Part shown: positions 15,810 to 24,812 of the stretch, in pieces | Layout of the letters: every line of letters starts with the position of its first letter | How positions within the stretch are numbered: the stretch's first letter is position 1 | Assembly (NCBI RefSeq): GCF_019430885.1 | Contig: NZ_JAHYBZ010000014.1 | Coordinates: 1 to 64,000, forward strand | Length of the DNA stretch: 64,000 nt | Source: Roseomonas alba | GTDB taxonomy: Bacteria; Pseudomonadota; Alphaproteobacteria; Acetobacterales; Acetobacteraceae | Direction: 5' to 3' | Notes under the pieces: generated by a model | What the model was told of the DNA's origin: nothing | Seen by the model: only the letters and a program-made list of their open reading frames with translations | The model's database searches: none | Program-made: the position numbers and the translations under genes

Positions 15810-18677
15810 TCAGGCGAAGGCGATCTGCTCGACCCCCGCGCTGTAGCCGAGCAGCGCCACGCTGCCGCCGTCGCTGAAGTGCAGCACCGTGTCGAGGGTC
15901 GCATCGCCGTCGACCAGGATCACCTCGGACGAGGCGATGGTGATGCCGCCCTCCAGGCGGATCCAGTCTTCGAGCGCGAAGTCGCTCACGACGTCATCGC
16001 CGCCGGCCGCACCGAAGGCGAAGATGTCGCGGCCGAGGCCGCCGGTCAGGACGTCGGCGCCCTGGCCTCCGGCCAGCAGGTCGCGGCCGCCCCCGCCATC
16101 GAGCGTGTCGGCCCCGGCGCCACCGAGTAGCGTATCGGTGCCGGCGCGGCCGAGCATCAGGTCGTCGCCCTCGCCGCCTTCCAGCGTGTCGGAGCCGTTG
16201 CCGCCCTCGAGGAAGTCGTCGCCCTGGTCGCCCTTCAGCAGGTCATCGTTGTTGCCGCCGGACAGCGTGTCGTCGCCTTCGCCGCCAAAGAGCACGTCGT
16301 TGCTGCCATGACCTTCAAGACGGTCATTGCCGGTGCCGCCGTCGAGCGTGTCATTGCCGTTGCCGCCGCCGATGGAGTCGTTGCCACCGGCGCCGACCAG
16401 CGAATCCGCGGCGTTGTAGCCGTAGATCGTGTCATTGCCGGCATCGCCGACCAGGGTGTTGGCGCCATTGGTGCCCTCGATGAACCGGGCCTCGACCGGG
16501 GTCGTGGTGAAGGTCCAGCTCTCCTTGTCGGCGATGCCGGCGAAGGCGTTGCCGGTGGTGCCGGTGGCGTCGCCCTCACCCTGCACCGCGATGTCGTCGA
16601 TCGCCCACCACCAGTTGTTGCCGGCCTCGAACATGCCGAAGCGGATGATGGCCTCGCTCGCGCCTTCCGGATTGTTGAGGGCGACGGTGATGCTCTCATT
16701 CGTCGCGTCGGCCTTGTAGTGCGCCGAGGAGGAATCCGAGTCGAAGAGCATGACGCGGGTCCAGGTGGCGCCGCCATCGTAGGAGACGTCGACCGCCGCC
16801 TTCTGCGTACCCTCGGCGCGCCAGCTCGAATCGAAGGTCACGGTCGCGGTGCCGGCCTCGATGCCGGTGAGGGAGATGGCCGGCGTCTTGATGTAGGCGT
16901 TGAACAGGTTCGATCCGACATCGGCCGCGCCGTCGTCGTATTCATCGGGATCGGCGACCAGCACGGCGCCCGAGGCGTTGGAGAACTGCCCCCGTCCCTG
17001 GTCGCCCGCGCTGACGATCCAGGAATTCTTGTCGAGCACGGTCCAGCCGAAGAATTCCAGCGGGCCGCCGGTCGGGGTGGTGGTGTTGTCCCGGGTCCAG
17101 CCATCCGGGCCATTGCCGTTGAAGTCGGTGCCGTCGCCGCCGCCTTCGGTGGGGCTCACGAAGGGGCCAAGCGCGACGCTCTCGAAATCCTCGGTAAAGA
17201 GGGTGACGCGGGTCGAGGTGTCGCGCAGCGCGCCTTCGTCGACCTGCACATAGTATTCGACGCCGCCTTCGAGCAGGCCGGGCAGGTCGATCGTCACCGT
17301 CCTGCCGTCGATGGTGACGGCGTCGGAGGTGACGGAGACCGTCTCGACCACGCTGTCGTCGGAGACGCGGCGAATGACGATGTTGCCTTCACCGGCGATG
17401 ACCGCCTCATTGAAGGTGATGGTCAGGTCGGCATCGACCGGGACCGCGTCGGCATCGTCGGCGGGCGTGAGGGCGACGATCTCGGGCGCGCTGAGATCGG
17501 CCTCGGTGCTGAAGTTCCAGGCGGTCGGGTCGCTGATGCCGAAGAAGCCGTTGGTGCCGTCGGTGAAGGCGCCCTCATCGATCAGCACATAGTAGGACGT
17601 CTCGGCAGCGAGCGCTTCCGGCAGGGTGATGGTCACGGTGTCGCCGGCGATGCTGACAGCGTCCGAGGTCACGTCGATGACCGCGACGATGCTGTCATCC
17701 GCCGCGTCGCGGATGGTGATCGCGCCCGTGCCGACCTGCACCGCCTCGCTGAAGCGGAGCGAGAGGTCGGTATCGACGCCGACGCGCGCCTGGTCGTCCA
17801 CCGGGGTGAGGAAGGCCTCGATCGCCGGCGGCAGCGGATCGGCCGCCCCTTCCAGCACGGAGCCGCTCTGCAGCCCGTCCGCGCTCACGGTGAAGGGGAT
17901 GCCGAGGAAGTCGAGGATCGTCGAGACGACGGAAGTCACCGGCACGGGGTCGGAGAAGCTGCCGAGATCCTGGTTCGCCGCGATGAAGGACCGCCGCTCC
18001 ATGTCGGTCTGGTTGCCGTGGCCCGAGCCGGTGTTCGGGTCGCGGCCATGGTCGGTCGAGACGACGACGAGCCAGTTCTCATCCGGGTTGGCGGCTTCCC
18101 GCGCATCGACCGCGGCGAGGATCTGGGCGAGCTGGGCGGAGACCGTGTTGATCGCGTCCTCGTAACCCTCGCCGAAGCCGGCGTTGTGGCCGGCGCCGTC
18201 GACGTCGTCGAGCTGGAGGAACATGAAGTCCGGGGTGCCGGCGTCGATGAGCGCGACCGCCTCATCCGTCACCGCCTGGTCCGACAGGCCGCTCATCGCC
18301 GTGTCGATGACGCCCGAGGATACCTCAGCCGAGAAATGGCCGGTGTTGATGTCGTCCCAATGGACGATGGAGGCGATATTGGCGTCGGCGAGTCCGGCAT
18401 CGACCAGTTCGAAGACGCTGTCGACCTCGGAGGCCACGGGCGCACCGTTGTTGCTGGTGACGCCGTGCTGGTTGGTCCAGACGCCGGTCAGCAGGGTGGA
18501 CCAGCCGGGGCCGCTGACGGTCGGCTGCTCGGTCTCCGTGCCCTGCACACCACCGGTATAGGCCTCGACGATGTCGAGGCTGTTCAGCGCCTCGGCCTCA
18601 CCCCGCAGACCGAGCAGGAGCATCTGCTCCAACTGTATTCCGTCGATCCCGACGAAAACGACATGTTGTTCCGACAT
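15810..18677 (-). CDS. RTX-type secreted phosphodiesterase/phosphatase with nested jelly-roll domain
   Basis: 955 residues; ATG with AAGGA upstream. Residues 1-275 form a type I phosphodiesterase/nucleotide pyrophosphatase domain: D12 in GIDG, a nucleophile region PTVSGPGWSTLLTG where S55 aligns with the usual Thr, LDDVDGAGHN near 157-165, and STDHGR at 207-212. Residues 285-391 are a Big_5/SbsA-type Ig-like domain. A second such domain starts at 398 but is interrupted after DEGALRD (486) by about 220 residues resembling a jelly-roll, choice-of-anchor domain (FTEDFESVALGPF to WWWAIDDIAV) and resumes at NAFAGIADKESWTFTT. About ten GGxGxDxL calcium-binding repeats follow (740-885), then a type I secretion C-terminus. 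No signal peptide is present, as expected. No ABC exporter genes are nearby. Confidence 0.88.
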   Translation of the reverse strand: MSEQHVVFVGIDGIQLEQMLLLGLRGEAEALNSLDIVEAYTGGVQGTETEQPTVSGPGWSTLLTGVWTNQHGVTSNNGAPVASEVDSVFELVDAGLADANIASIVHWDDINTGHFSAEVSSGVIDTAMSGLSDQAVTDEAVALIDAGTPDFMFLQLDDVDGAGHNAGFGEGYEDAINTVSAQLAQILAAVDAREAANPDENWLVVVSTDHGRDPNTGSGHGNQTDMERRSFIAANQDLGSFSDPVPVTSVVSTILDFLGIPFTVSADGLQSGSVLEGAADPLPPAIEAFLTPVDDQARVGVDTDLSLRFSEAVQVGTGAITIRDAADDSIVAVIDVTSDAVSIAGDTVTITLPEALAAETSYYVLIDEGAFTDGTNGFFGISDPTAWNFSTEADLSAPEIVALTPADDADAVPVDADLTITFNEAVIAGEGNIVIRRVSDDSVVETVSVTSDAVTIDGRTVTIDLPGLLEGGVEYYVQVDEGALRDTSTRVTLFTEDFESVALGPFVSPTEGGGDGTDFNGNGPDGWTRDNTTTPTGGPLEFFGWTVLDKNSWIVSAGDQGRGQFSNASGAVLVADPDEYDDGAADVGSNLFNAYIKTPAISLTGIEAGTATVTFDSSWRAEGTQKAAVDVSYDGGATWTRVMLFDSDSSSAHYKADATNESITVALNNPEGASEAIIRFGMFEAGNNWWWAIDDIAVQGEGDATGTTGNAFAGIADKESWTFTTTPVEARFIEGTNGANTLVGDAGNDTIYGYNAADSLVGAGGNDSIGGGNGNDTLDGGTGNDRLEGHGSNDVLFGGEGDDTLSGGNNDDLLKGDQGDDFLEGGNGSDTLEGGEGDDLMLGRAGTDTLLGGAGADTLDGGGGRDLLAGGQGADVLTGGLGRDIFAFGAAGGDDVVSDFALEDWIRLEGGITIASSEVILVDGDATLDTVLHFSDGGSVALLGYSAGVEQIAFA

Positions 18678-18815
18678 CCGGCGTCCTTTTGCGCAATGAA
18701 CCGCCGCCCTGCGGGCGGTCGCGCTGCGGGGAATACCGGTGGGAAATTTCTTCCCTCTGGCTGGGACGCGAAACTTCCATGACGTCGCATTAATGTCATG
18801 GCAGGCTCTGCACAG

Positions 18816-18844
18816 AAAAAGGGCGGATGGTTCCCCATCCGCCC
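18816..18844 (-). terminator. Rho-independent terminator of the ribosomal supercluster
   Basis: A perfect 10-bp GC-rich stem, GGGCGGATGG at 18821-18830 with its complement at 18835-18844 and a four-base loop, is followed in the minus-strand transcript by a U-run (AAAAA at 18816-18820 on the plus strand). It lies 31 bp after the rplQ stop, the expected place for termination of the alpha operon. Confidence 0.9.
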
Positions 18845-18874
18845 CTTTGTCTCATCCGGCGCTGTCGGCGCGGA

Positions 18875-19297
18875 TCAGTCTTCGGCCGCTTCTTCCGTCG
18901 CTTCCGGCTTCGGGCCGCTATCCAGGCCCTTGGCGGCGACGTTGCGGTCAACCAGTTCGATCACCGCCATGGTCGCGGCGTCGCCGTAGCGCACGCCGGC
19001 CTTCAGCACGCGGCAATAGCCACCCTGACGCGTCTTGTAGCGCTCGGCGATCTCGGTGAAGAGCTTCGCCACGATCTTCTCGTCGCGGATCTGAGCCAGC
19101 GCCTGACGGCGGGCATGCAGGCCGCCGCGCTTGCCGAGGGTGATGATGCGCTCGACATACGGGCGCAGCTCCTTGGCCTTCGGCAGGGTGGTCGTGATCT
19201 GCTCGTGCTTCAGCAGCGAGGTCGCCATGTTGCGGAACATGGCGACGCGATGGGCGGAGGTGACGCTGAGCTTACGCCCGGCAATTCCGTGACGCAT
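18875..19297 (-). CDS. rplQ: 50S ribosomal protein L17
   Basis: 140 residues starting MRHGIAGRKLSVTSAHR, the family hallmark, with FRNMATSLLKHEQITTT and the TLPKAKELRPYVERIIT block. The C-terminal extension is Glu/Ala-rich and variable, as in other alphaproteobacteria. L17 binds 23S rRNA domains near the exit side of the large subunit. It is the last gene of the alpha operon, 29 bp after rpoA, and precedes a strong terminator. Confidence 0.97.
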   Translation of the reverse strand: MRHGIAGRKLSVTSAHRVAMFRNMATSLLKHEQITTTLPKAKELRPYVERIITLGKRGGLHARRQALAQIRDEKIVAKLFTEIAERYKTRQGGYCRVLKAGVRYGDAATMAVIELVDRNVAAKGLDSGPKPEATEEAAED

Positions 19298-19326
19298 GGT
19301 TGTGTATCCTTAGAAACCGGGCGCCC

Positions 19327-20340
19327 TTAGAAGGGCTCCTCCACCTTCTTCGCGAGTTCCTCGATGTTCTCGGGCGGCCAGCCGGTGACGGTCATGCCGA
19401 GGCCGAGGCCCATCGAGGCGAGGACTTCCTTGATCTCGTTCAGCGACTTGCGCCCGAAATTCGGGGTGCGGAGCATCTCCTGCTCGGTCTTCTGAACCAG
19501 GTCGCCGATATAGACGATGTTGTCGTTCTTCAGGCAGTTCGCACTGCGGACCGACAGTTCCAGCTCGTCCACCTTGCGGAGGAGGTTGCGGTTGAACGGC
19601 AGATCGTCGCGGATCTCTTCCTCGACCCGCGCGCGCGGCTCGTCGAAGTTGATCAGGATCTGGAGCTGTTCCTGAAGGATGCGGGCGGCGACGCCCACGG
19701 CATCCTCGGGGGCCAGCGTGCCATCCGTCTCGACCGTCAGGATCAGCTTGTCGAAATCGGTGCGCTGACCCACGCGCGTCGGCTCGACGCGATAGGCGAC
19801 GCGACGGACCGGCGAGTAGATCGCATCGACCGGGATCAGGCCGATCGGCGCATCCTCGGGCCGGTTCTCGGCGGCGGGGACATAGCCCTTGCCGATATCG
19901 ACCGTCAGTTCCATCGACAGCTTCGCACCGTCATCCAGCGTGCAGAGCACGAGTTCCGGATTCGCGATTTCGATGTCGCCAGTGGTCTGGATCTGGCCGG
20001 CGGTGACTTCGCCCGGGCCGGTCGCGGTCAGCGCGAGCCGCTTCGGGCCATCGCCCTGCATGCGGATGGCGAGCTGCTTCACGTTCAGGACGATGTCCGT
20101 CACGTCCTCGCGCACACCCTGCAGCGAGCTGAATTCATGCAGCACGCCGTCGATGCGGATGGCCGTGACCGATGCACCCTGCAGCGAGGACAGGAGCACG
20201 CGCCGCAGCGCATTGCCCAGCGTCATGCCGAAGCCGCGCTCCAGCGGCTCCAGCACCACGGTCGCCGTACGCAGCGGGTCCGCACCCATCTCGACGGACT
20301 TCTGCGTCTCGATCAGCGAACGCCAATTCCTTTCGAGCAC
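19327..20340 (-). CDS. rpoA: RNA polymerase subunit alpha
   Basis: 337 residues, the standard length. A GTG start is preceded by GGAGAGAAGAGA. The N-terminal domain (about 1-230) contains the dimerisation region with PLERGFGMTLGNALRRVLLSSLQG. The C-terminal domain (about 250-320) carries the DNA- and activator-binding helix-hairpin-helix region, LSVRSANCLKNDNIVYIGDL and PNFGRKSLNEIKEVL. Alpha dimers nucleate assembly of beta and beta prime, both also encoded in this window. The gene is between rpsK and rplQ, as in most bacteria. Note that S4 (rpsD), which sits here in gammaproteobacteria, is absent, as is normal for this class. Confidence 0.98.
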   Translation of the reverse strand: MLERNWRSLIETQKSVEMGADPLRTATVVLEPLERGFGMTLGNALRRVLLSSLQGASVTAIRIDGVLHEFSSLQGVREDVTDIVLNVKQLAIRMQGDGPKRLALTATGPGEVTAGQIQTTGDIEIANPELVLCTLDDGAKLSMELTVDIGKGYVPAAENRPEDAPIGLIPVDAIYSPVRRVAYRVEPTRVGQRTDFDKLILTVETDGTLAPEDAVGVAARILQEQLQILINFDEPRARVEEEIRDDLPFNRNLLRKVDELELSVRSANCLKNDNIVYIGDLVQKTEQEMLRTPNFGRKSLNEIKEVLASMGLGLGMTVTGWPPENIEELAKKVEEPF

Positions 20341-20392
20341 TCTCTTCTCTCCTTCGGCGACCGGGGGCAGCTTCAGCGACGCGTCTGGTATC

Positions 20393-20797
20393 TCAGACGC
20401 GGCGACGCTTGCGCGGGCGGCAGCCGTTGTGCGGGATGGGCGTCACGTCCTTGATGGCGGTGACGTAGAAGCCAACCGCCTGCAGGGCGCGCAGCGCCGA
20501 TTCGCGGCCCGAACCGGGGCCGGACACCATGATCTCGAGCGTTTCCATCCCGTGCTCGCGCGCCTTGCGGCCCGCGTCTTCCGCCGCGACCTGCGCAGCA
20601 TACGGAGTGGACTTGCGGCTGCCCTTGAAGCCCTGGGAGCCGGAGGACGACCAGGCGATGGCATTGCCCTGGGCGTCCGTGATGGTCACGATGGTGTTGT
20701 TGAAGGACGCCAGCACATGGGCCACGCCCGAGCTGATGTTCTTCCGTTCCTTGCGCTTGACGGGGCCACGGGCGCCGCCGCGGGGTTCGCGGGCCAT
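20393..20797 (-). CDS. rpsK: 30S ribosomal protein S11
   Basis: 134 residues. Recognised by GVAHVLASFNNTIVTITD, WSSSGSQGFKGSRKSTPYAAQ and the basic C-terminus VTPIPHNGCRPRKRRRV. S11 lies on the 30S platform next to S18 and S7 and helps shape the mRNA exit region. The basic N-terminus (GGARGPVKRKERK) is typical of alphaproteobacteria. The ATG is 1 bp after the rpsM stop codon, so the pair is translationally coupled; rpoA begins 52 bp later. Confidence 0.97.
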   Translation of the reverse strand: MAREPRGGARGPVKRKERKNISSGVAHVLASFNNTIVTITDAQGNAIAWSSSGSQGFKGSRKSTPYAAQVAAEDAGRKAREHGMETLEIMVSGPGSGRESALRALQAVGFYVTAIKDVTPIPHNGCRPRKRRRV

Positions 20798-20798
20798 C

Positions 20799-21176
<378 letters not shown>

Positions 21177-21270
21177 AGTGCCTCTCCTGGGGCCGCTGCC
21201 CCGAAAATCGCCGTGCGGGGGTGCAGCCCCTCCGGCGCAGTGAACCATTCCATGCAAAGCTGATCGGCGG

Positions 21271-21310
21271 CCGGGCTAGCCCGGTCGCGGGAGGGGGCGA
21301 TCTAGCCCCC
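21271..21310 (-). promoter_or_regulatory. Tandem hairpins between adk and rpsM
   Basis: A perfect 14-bp palindrome, CCGGGCTAGCCCGG (21271-21284), is followed by GGGGGC (21293-21298) pairing with 21305-21310. They lie in the 147-bp gap between the adk stop and rpsM start. Candidate roles are partial termination or mRNA processing between the spc and alpha operons. No U-run follows. Confidence 0.45.
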
Positions 21311-21323
21311 GCCCCCGGTAGAG

Positions 21324-21977
21324 TCAACCCTTTCCGGACAGGACCGCACCGATCTGGGCCGCCACATCATCCATGGCAGCCATGCCATCCACGCCGCGCA
21401 GCTTGCCCTGCGCCGCGTAGTAGGGAAGCAGCGGCGCGGTCTGGCGGTGATAGGCGTCGAGCCTCGCCGCCACCGTCTCCGCCTTGTCGTCGGCCCGGCG
21501 GGTGAATTCCGTGGACCCGCAGACGTCGCAGACGCCTGGCTTGGCCGTGGGCTTGAAGGTGTCGTGATAGCCCGCACCACACTTCGCGCAAGTGAAGCGG
21601 CCGGCGATGCGCTCGACCAGCGCAGCGTCATCCACCTTCAGCTCGATCACGTGGTCGAGCTTCAACCCCTTCTCGGTCAGCATGGTATCCAGCGCCTCGG
21701 CCTGCGGCACGGTGCGGGGGAAGCCGTCCAGGATGAAGCCCTGCGCCGCATCGGGGCGGGAGACGCGGGCGGCCAGCATGGCGGTGATGACCGCATCCGG
21801 CACCAGTTCGCCGCGTTCCATGATCGCCTTGGCCTTGAGGCCGATCTCGCTGCCCGACTTCACCTCGGCGCGCAGCATGTCACCGGTCGAGATCTGGGCG
21901 ATCCCGTACTGGTCCTCCAGGCGCTTGGCCTGAGTCCCCTTCCCCGCTCCCGGCGGGCCCAGCAGGATCAGGTTCAT
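21324..21977 (-). CDS. adk: Adenylate kinase with zinc-type LID
   Basis: 217 residues from ATG at 21977 (GAGGGGGAACGA upstream). The P-loop is GPPGAGKGTQ at the N-terminus; FPRTVPQAEAL and RADDKAETVAARL are standard family blocks. It interconverts ATP, ADP and AMP in the cytoplasm. The LID (about residues 125-160) has four cysteines in two CxxC pairs (CAKC and CDVC), the arrangement that binds structural zinc, which enteric enzymes lack. The gene lies between secY (17 bp upstream) and rpsM, the usual alphaproteobacterial position. Confidence 0.97.
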   Translation of the reverse strand: MNLILLGPPGAGKGTQAKRLEDQYGIAQISTGDMLRAEVKSGSEIGLKAKAIMERGELVPDAVITAMLAARVSRPDAAQGFILDGFPRTVPQAEALDTMLTEKGLKLDHVIELKVDDAALVERIAGRFTCAKCGAGYHDTFKPTAKPGVCDVCGSTEFTRRADDKAETVAARLDAYHRQTAPLLPYYAAQGKLRGVDGMAAMDDVAAQIGAVLSGKG

Positions 21978-21994
21978 TCGTTCCCCCTCTTCGC

Positions 21995-23353
21995 TCAACG
22001 CGGCCGCGGCGAACCGCGCCCACCCAGCCTGGCCTTCTTGATCAGGCCCTCATACTGGTGGGCGAAGAGGTGCGACTGCACCTGCGCCACCGTATCCATG
22101 GTGACAGAGACGATGATCAGCAGGGAAGTGCCGCCGAAATAAAACGGCACGCCGTACTGGCTGATCAGGATCTCGGGAATGATGCAGACGATACACAGAT
22201 AGATCGCCCCGATCACCGTCAGCCGGGTCAGGACCCGGTCGAGATACTCGGCCGTCGCCTGGCCGGGCCGGATGCCCGGCACGAAGCCGCCATACTTCTT
22301 GAGGTTGTCGGCGGTCTCCACCGGGTTGAACACCACGGCGGTGTAGAAGAAGGCGAAGAACACGATCAGCGCCATGTAGAGGATCATGTAGAGCGGCCGC
22401 CCATGGGCGACGAGCGCGGTGATCGTGTGCAGCCAGGATTCCTGCGTGGCGTCCGTCGAGAAGCCCGCGACCGTCGCCGGCAGCAGCAGCAGCGAGGAGG
22501 CGAAGATCGGCGGGATGACGCCGGCGGTGTTCAGCTTCAGCGGCAGATGCGTCGCCTCCCCGCTGAACATGCGGTTGCCGACCTGGCGCTTGGGGTACTG
22601 CACCGGGATGCGGCGCTGGGCGCGCTCCATGAACACCACGAAGGCGATGACGGCCAGCGCGATCACCAGGAAGAAGATGATGAAGATGGTCGACAGCGCA
22701 CCGGTCCGGCCCAATTCCAGCGTGGTGATCAACGCATGGGGCAGGTTCGCGACGATGCCGGCAAAGATGATCAGCGAAATGCCGTTGCCCACACCTCGGG
22801 CGGTGATCTGCTCGCCCAACCACATCAGGAACATGGTGCCGCCGACCAGGGTGATGACGCAGGACAGGCGGAAGAAGAAGCCTGGGTCGTAGACCGCGGC
22901 GCCGAACTGCCCGCGCATCGATTCGAGTCCCACCGCGATGCCCCAGGCCTGGAAAATCGCGATCAGCACGGTCAGGTAGCGGGTGTACTGATTGAGCTTC
23001 TTCCGCCCCGCCTCGCCTTCCTTCTTCAACGCCTCCCAGGCGGGAATCGCCGCGGTCATCAGCTGAACGATGATGGAGGCGGAGATGTAGGGCATGATGT
23101 TCAGCGCGAAGACGGTCATCCGCCCCAGCGCGCCGCCCGTGAACATGTCGAACATGCCGAGGATCCCGCCGCCATGCTGGGCGAGGATCTCCCCCATCAC
23201 CGCGGCATCGACGCCGGGCACGGGGATATAGGTGCCGATCCGCACGACGATGAGCGCGCCCAGGGTGAACCAGATGCGCTTCTTGAGCTCGGTCGCCTTC
23301 GCCAGAACCCCGAAATTAAGGTTCGACATCGCCTGTTCGGCCGCCGACGCCAT
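21995..23353 (-). CDS. secY: Protein translocase subunit SecY
   Basis: 452 residues from ATG at 23353, chosen because AGGAGGACAGGC lies directly upstream; an internal ATG at 23329 is possible. Ten membrane helices; landmarks are FGVLAKATELKKRIWFTLGAL, PYISASIIVQLM, and the C-terminal TSLLIIVSVTMDTVAQVQSHL. SecY forms the channel for protein export and membrane insertion with SecE, which is encoded at 60.7 kb in this window, and SecG. It lies between rplO and adk as in the typical spc operon. The 143-bp gap to rplO has no gene. Confidence 0.98.
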   Translation of the reverse strand: MASAAEQAMSNLNFGVLAKATELKKRIWFTLGALIVVRIGTYIPVPGVDAAVMGEILAQHGGGILGMFDMFTGGALGRMTVFALNIMPYISASIIVQLMTAAIPAWEALKKEGEAGRKKLNQYTRYLTVLIAIFQAWGIAVGLESMRGQFGAAVYDPGFFFRLSCVITLVGGTMFLMWLGEQITARGVGNGISLIIFAGIVANLPHALITTLELGRTGALSTIFIIFFLVIALAVIAFVVFMERAQRRIPVQYPKRQVGNRMFSGEATHLPLKLNTAGVIPPIFASSLLLLPATVAGFSTDATQESWLHTITALVAHGRPLYMILYMALIVFFAFFYTAVVFNPVETADNLKKYGGFVPGIRPGQATAEYLDRVLTRLTVIGAIYLCIVCIIPEILISQYGVPFYFGGTSLLIIVSVTMDTVAQVQSHLFAHQYEGLIKKARLGGRGSPRPR

Positions 23354-23496
23354 GCCTGTCCTCCTGGAGCCGCGCCGGCGTGACGTGCCGGGGCTCAGCC
23401 TGCCCTTACAACACACTGCGGCGCACAGGTTCCCCCGCGCGCCGCAGCGAAGATCCGGACCCTGACCTAGCTACCTGGCTAGTCCGGGGCAAGGGG

Positions 23497-23985
23497 TCAC
23501 TCGGACGCGGCTTCCGCCGCGGCCGCGGTCACGGTCACGGAACCGCCAGCGGCTTCCACCGCCGCGACCGCCGCCGCCGAGGCGCCGGTCACGGTCAGCG
23601 TCACGGCGCGCTTGATCTCGCCCTTCGCCAGCAGGCGCACGCCCGCGAGCTTGGCCGAGGAACGCACCACGCCCGCCGCCTTCAGCGCCGCCTCGTCGAT
23701 CGGCTGGCCGGCCGGCAGACGGCCCGCCTCGATCGCCGCGTCAAGCGCGCCGAGGTTGAGCACCGCGTATTCCTTGCGGAACACGTTGACGAAGCCACGC
23801 TTCGGCAGGCGCCGATAGATCGGGAGCTGACCGCCCTCGAACCCATTCAGCGACACGCCGGTACGCGCCTTCTGGCCCTTCACGCCGCGGCCGGACGTCT
23901 TGCCCTTGCCGGAGCCGATGCCGCGACCGATGCGCTTGAACTTCGGGCGGGCGCCCTCGTTGTCGCGCAGTTCATTGAGCTTCAT
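23497..23985 (-). CDS. rplO: 50S ribosomal protein L15
   Basis: 162 residues. The N-terminus MKLNELRDNEGARPKFKRIGRGIGSGKGKTS-type block and GFEGGQLPIYRRLPKRGF are diagnostic. L15 is a late assembly protein of the 50S subunit. The C-terminal 25 residues form an Ala/Val/Glu-rich extension beyond the usual 145-150 residues, common in high-GC alphaproteobacteria. It begins 4 bp after the rpmD stop. Confidence 0.97.
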   Translation of the reverse strand: MKLNELRDNEGARPKFKRIGRGIGSGKGKTSGRGVKGQKARTGVSLNGFEGGQLPIYRRLPKRGFVNVFRKEYAVLNLGALDAAIEAGRLPAGQPIDEAALKAAGVVRSSAKLAGVRLLAKGEIKRAVTLTVTGASAAAVAAVEAAGGSVTVTAAAAEAASE

Positions 23986-23988
23986 GGA

Positions 23989-24174
23989 TCAGCCCTCCAC
24001 CTTCACGAGGTGGGCCACCTTGCGGATCATCCCACGCACGGCCGGGGTATCTTCCAGCTCCCGCGAACGATGCATCTTATTCAGCCCGAGCCCGATCAGG
24101 GTCTCCTTCTGACCGGGCTTGCGGCCGATCGGCGACCCGGTCTGGGTCACCTTCACGGTCTTGGTATCAGCCAT
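23989..24174 (-). CDS. rpmD: 50S ribosomal protein L30
   Basis: 61 residues from ATG at 24174: KTVKVTQTGSPIGRKPGQKETLIGLGLNKMHRS-type short L30, with DTPAVRGMIRKVAHLVKV at the end. The gene overlaps the 3' end of rpsE by 8 bp, indicating coupled translation, and lies 3 bp before rplO. L30 is a small protein bound to 23S rRNA domain II. A longer frame upstream is within rpsE and is not real. Confidence 0.96.
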   Translation of the reverse strand: MADTKTVKVTQTGSPIGRKPGQKETLIGLGLNKMHRSRELEDTPAVRGMIRKVAHLVKVEG

Positions 24175-24799
24175 TCGCGGCCTCCGTCGCCTCGGCGGCG
24201 TCCTTCTTCTGGCCGAGGATGTCGGCAACCTTCTTGCTGCGGCGCGAGGCGACCGCACGCGGGGACGTGCAGCGCGTCAGCGCGGCGAAGGTCGCCTTCA
24301 CCATGTTGTGCGGGTTGGCAGAGCCGGTGCACTTCGCGACGACGTCGCCCATGCCCAGGGTCTCGAACACCGCGCGCATCGGGCCGCCGGCAATGATGCC
24401 GGTACCCGCGGGGGCCGCGCGCAGGATGACGCGGCCGGCGCCGAATTCGCCGATCACGTCGTGGTGCAGGGTGCGGCCCTCGCGCATCGGCACGCGGATC
24501 ATCGTGCGCTTCGCACGCTCCGTCGCCTTGCGGATGGCCTCCGGCACCTCGCGGGCCTTGCCCGCACCCCAGCCAACACGGCCCTTCTCATCGCCGACCA
24601 CGACCAGGGCCGCGAAGGAGAAGCGACGGCCACCCTTCACCACCTTGGCGACGCGGTTGATGGTGACGAGCTTGTCCTTCAGCTCGTCGCCGTCCTGGCG
24701 CTCCTGACGGTTCTCGCTGTTGCCGTCGCGACGGCGGCCGCGGCGCTCGCGCCCGCCTTCGCCACCCTCGCCGCCACCGGACCTCGGTGCATATGCCAT
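24167..24799 (-). CDS. rpsE: 30S ribosomal protein S5
   Basis: 210 residues, longer than the usual ~166-190 owing to a Gly/Arg-rich N-terminal extension of about 40 residues. The body has LVTINRVAKVVKGGRRFSF, VGWGAGKAREVPEAIRKA and the C-terminal GSANPHNMVKATFAAL. S5 sits at the mRNA entry site and contributes to decoding accuracy with S4 and S12. The extension resembles those of other Acetobacteraceae and Rhodospirillales. It follows rplR by 13 bp and overlaps rpmD. Confidence 0.97.
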   Translation of the reverse strand: MAYAPRSGGGEGGEGGRERRGRRRDGNSENRQERQDGDELKDKLVTINRVAKVVKGGRRFSFAALVVVGDEKGRVGWGAGKAREVPEAIRKATERAKRTMIRVPMREGRTLHHDVIGEFGAGRVILRAAPAGTGIIAGGPMRAVFETLGMGDVVAKCTGSANPHNMVKATFAALTRCTSPRAVASRRSKKVADILGQKKDAAEATEAANG

Positions 24800-24812
24800 C
24801 TGTGTCAGCCTC

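Noticed and set aside
16308..18782. Long open frame antisense to the RTX phosphodiesterase
   Set aside because: Shadow of a repetitive, GC-rich gene; the minus-strand frame has clear domains.
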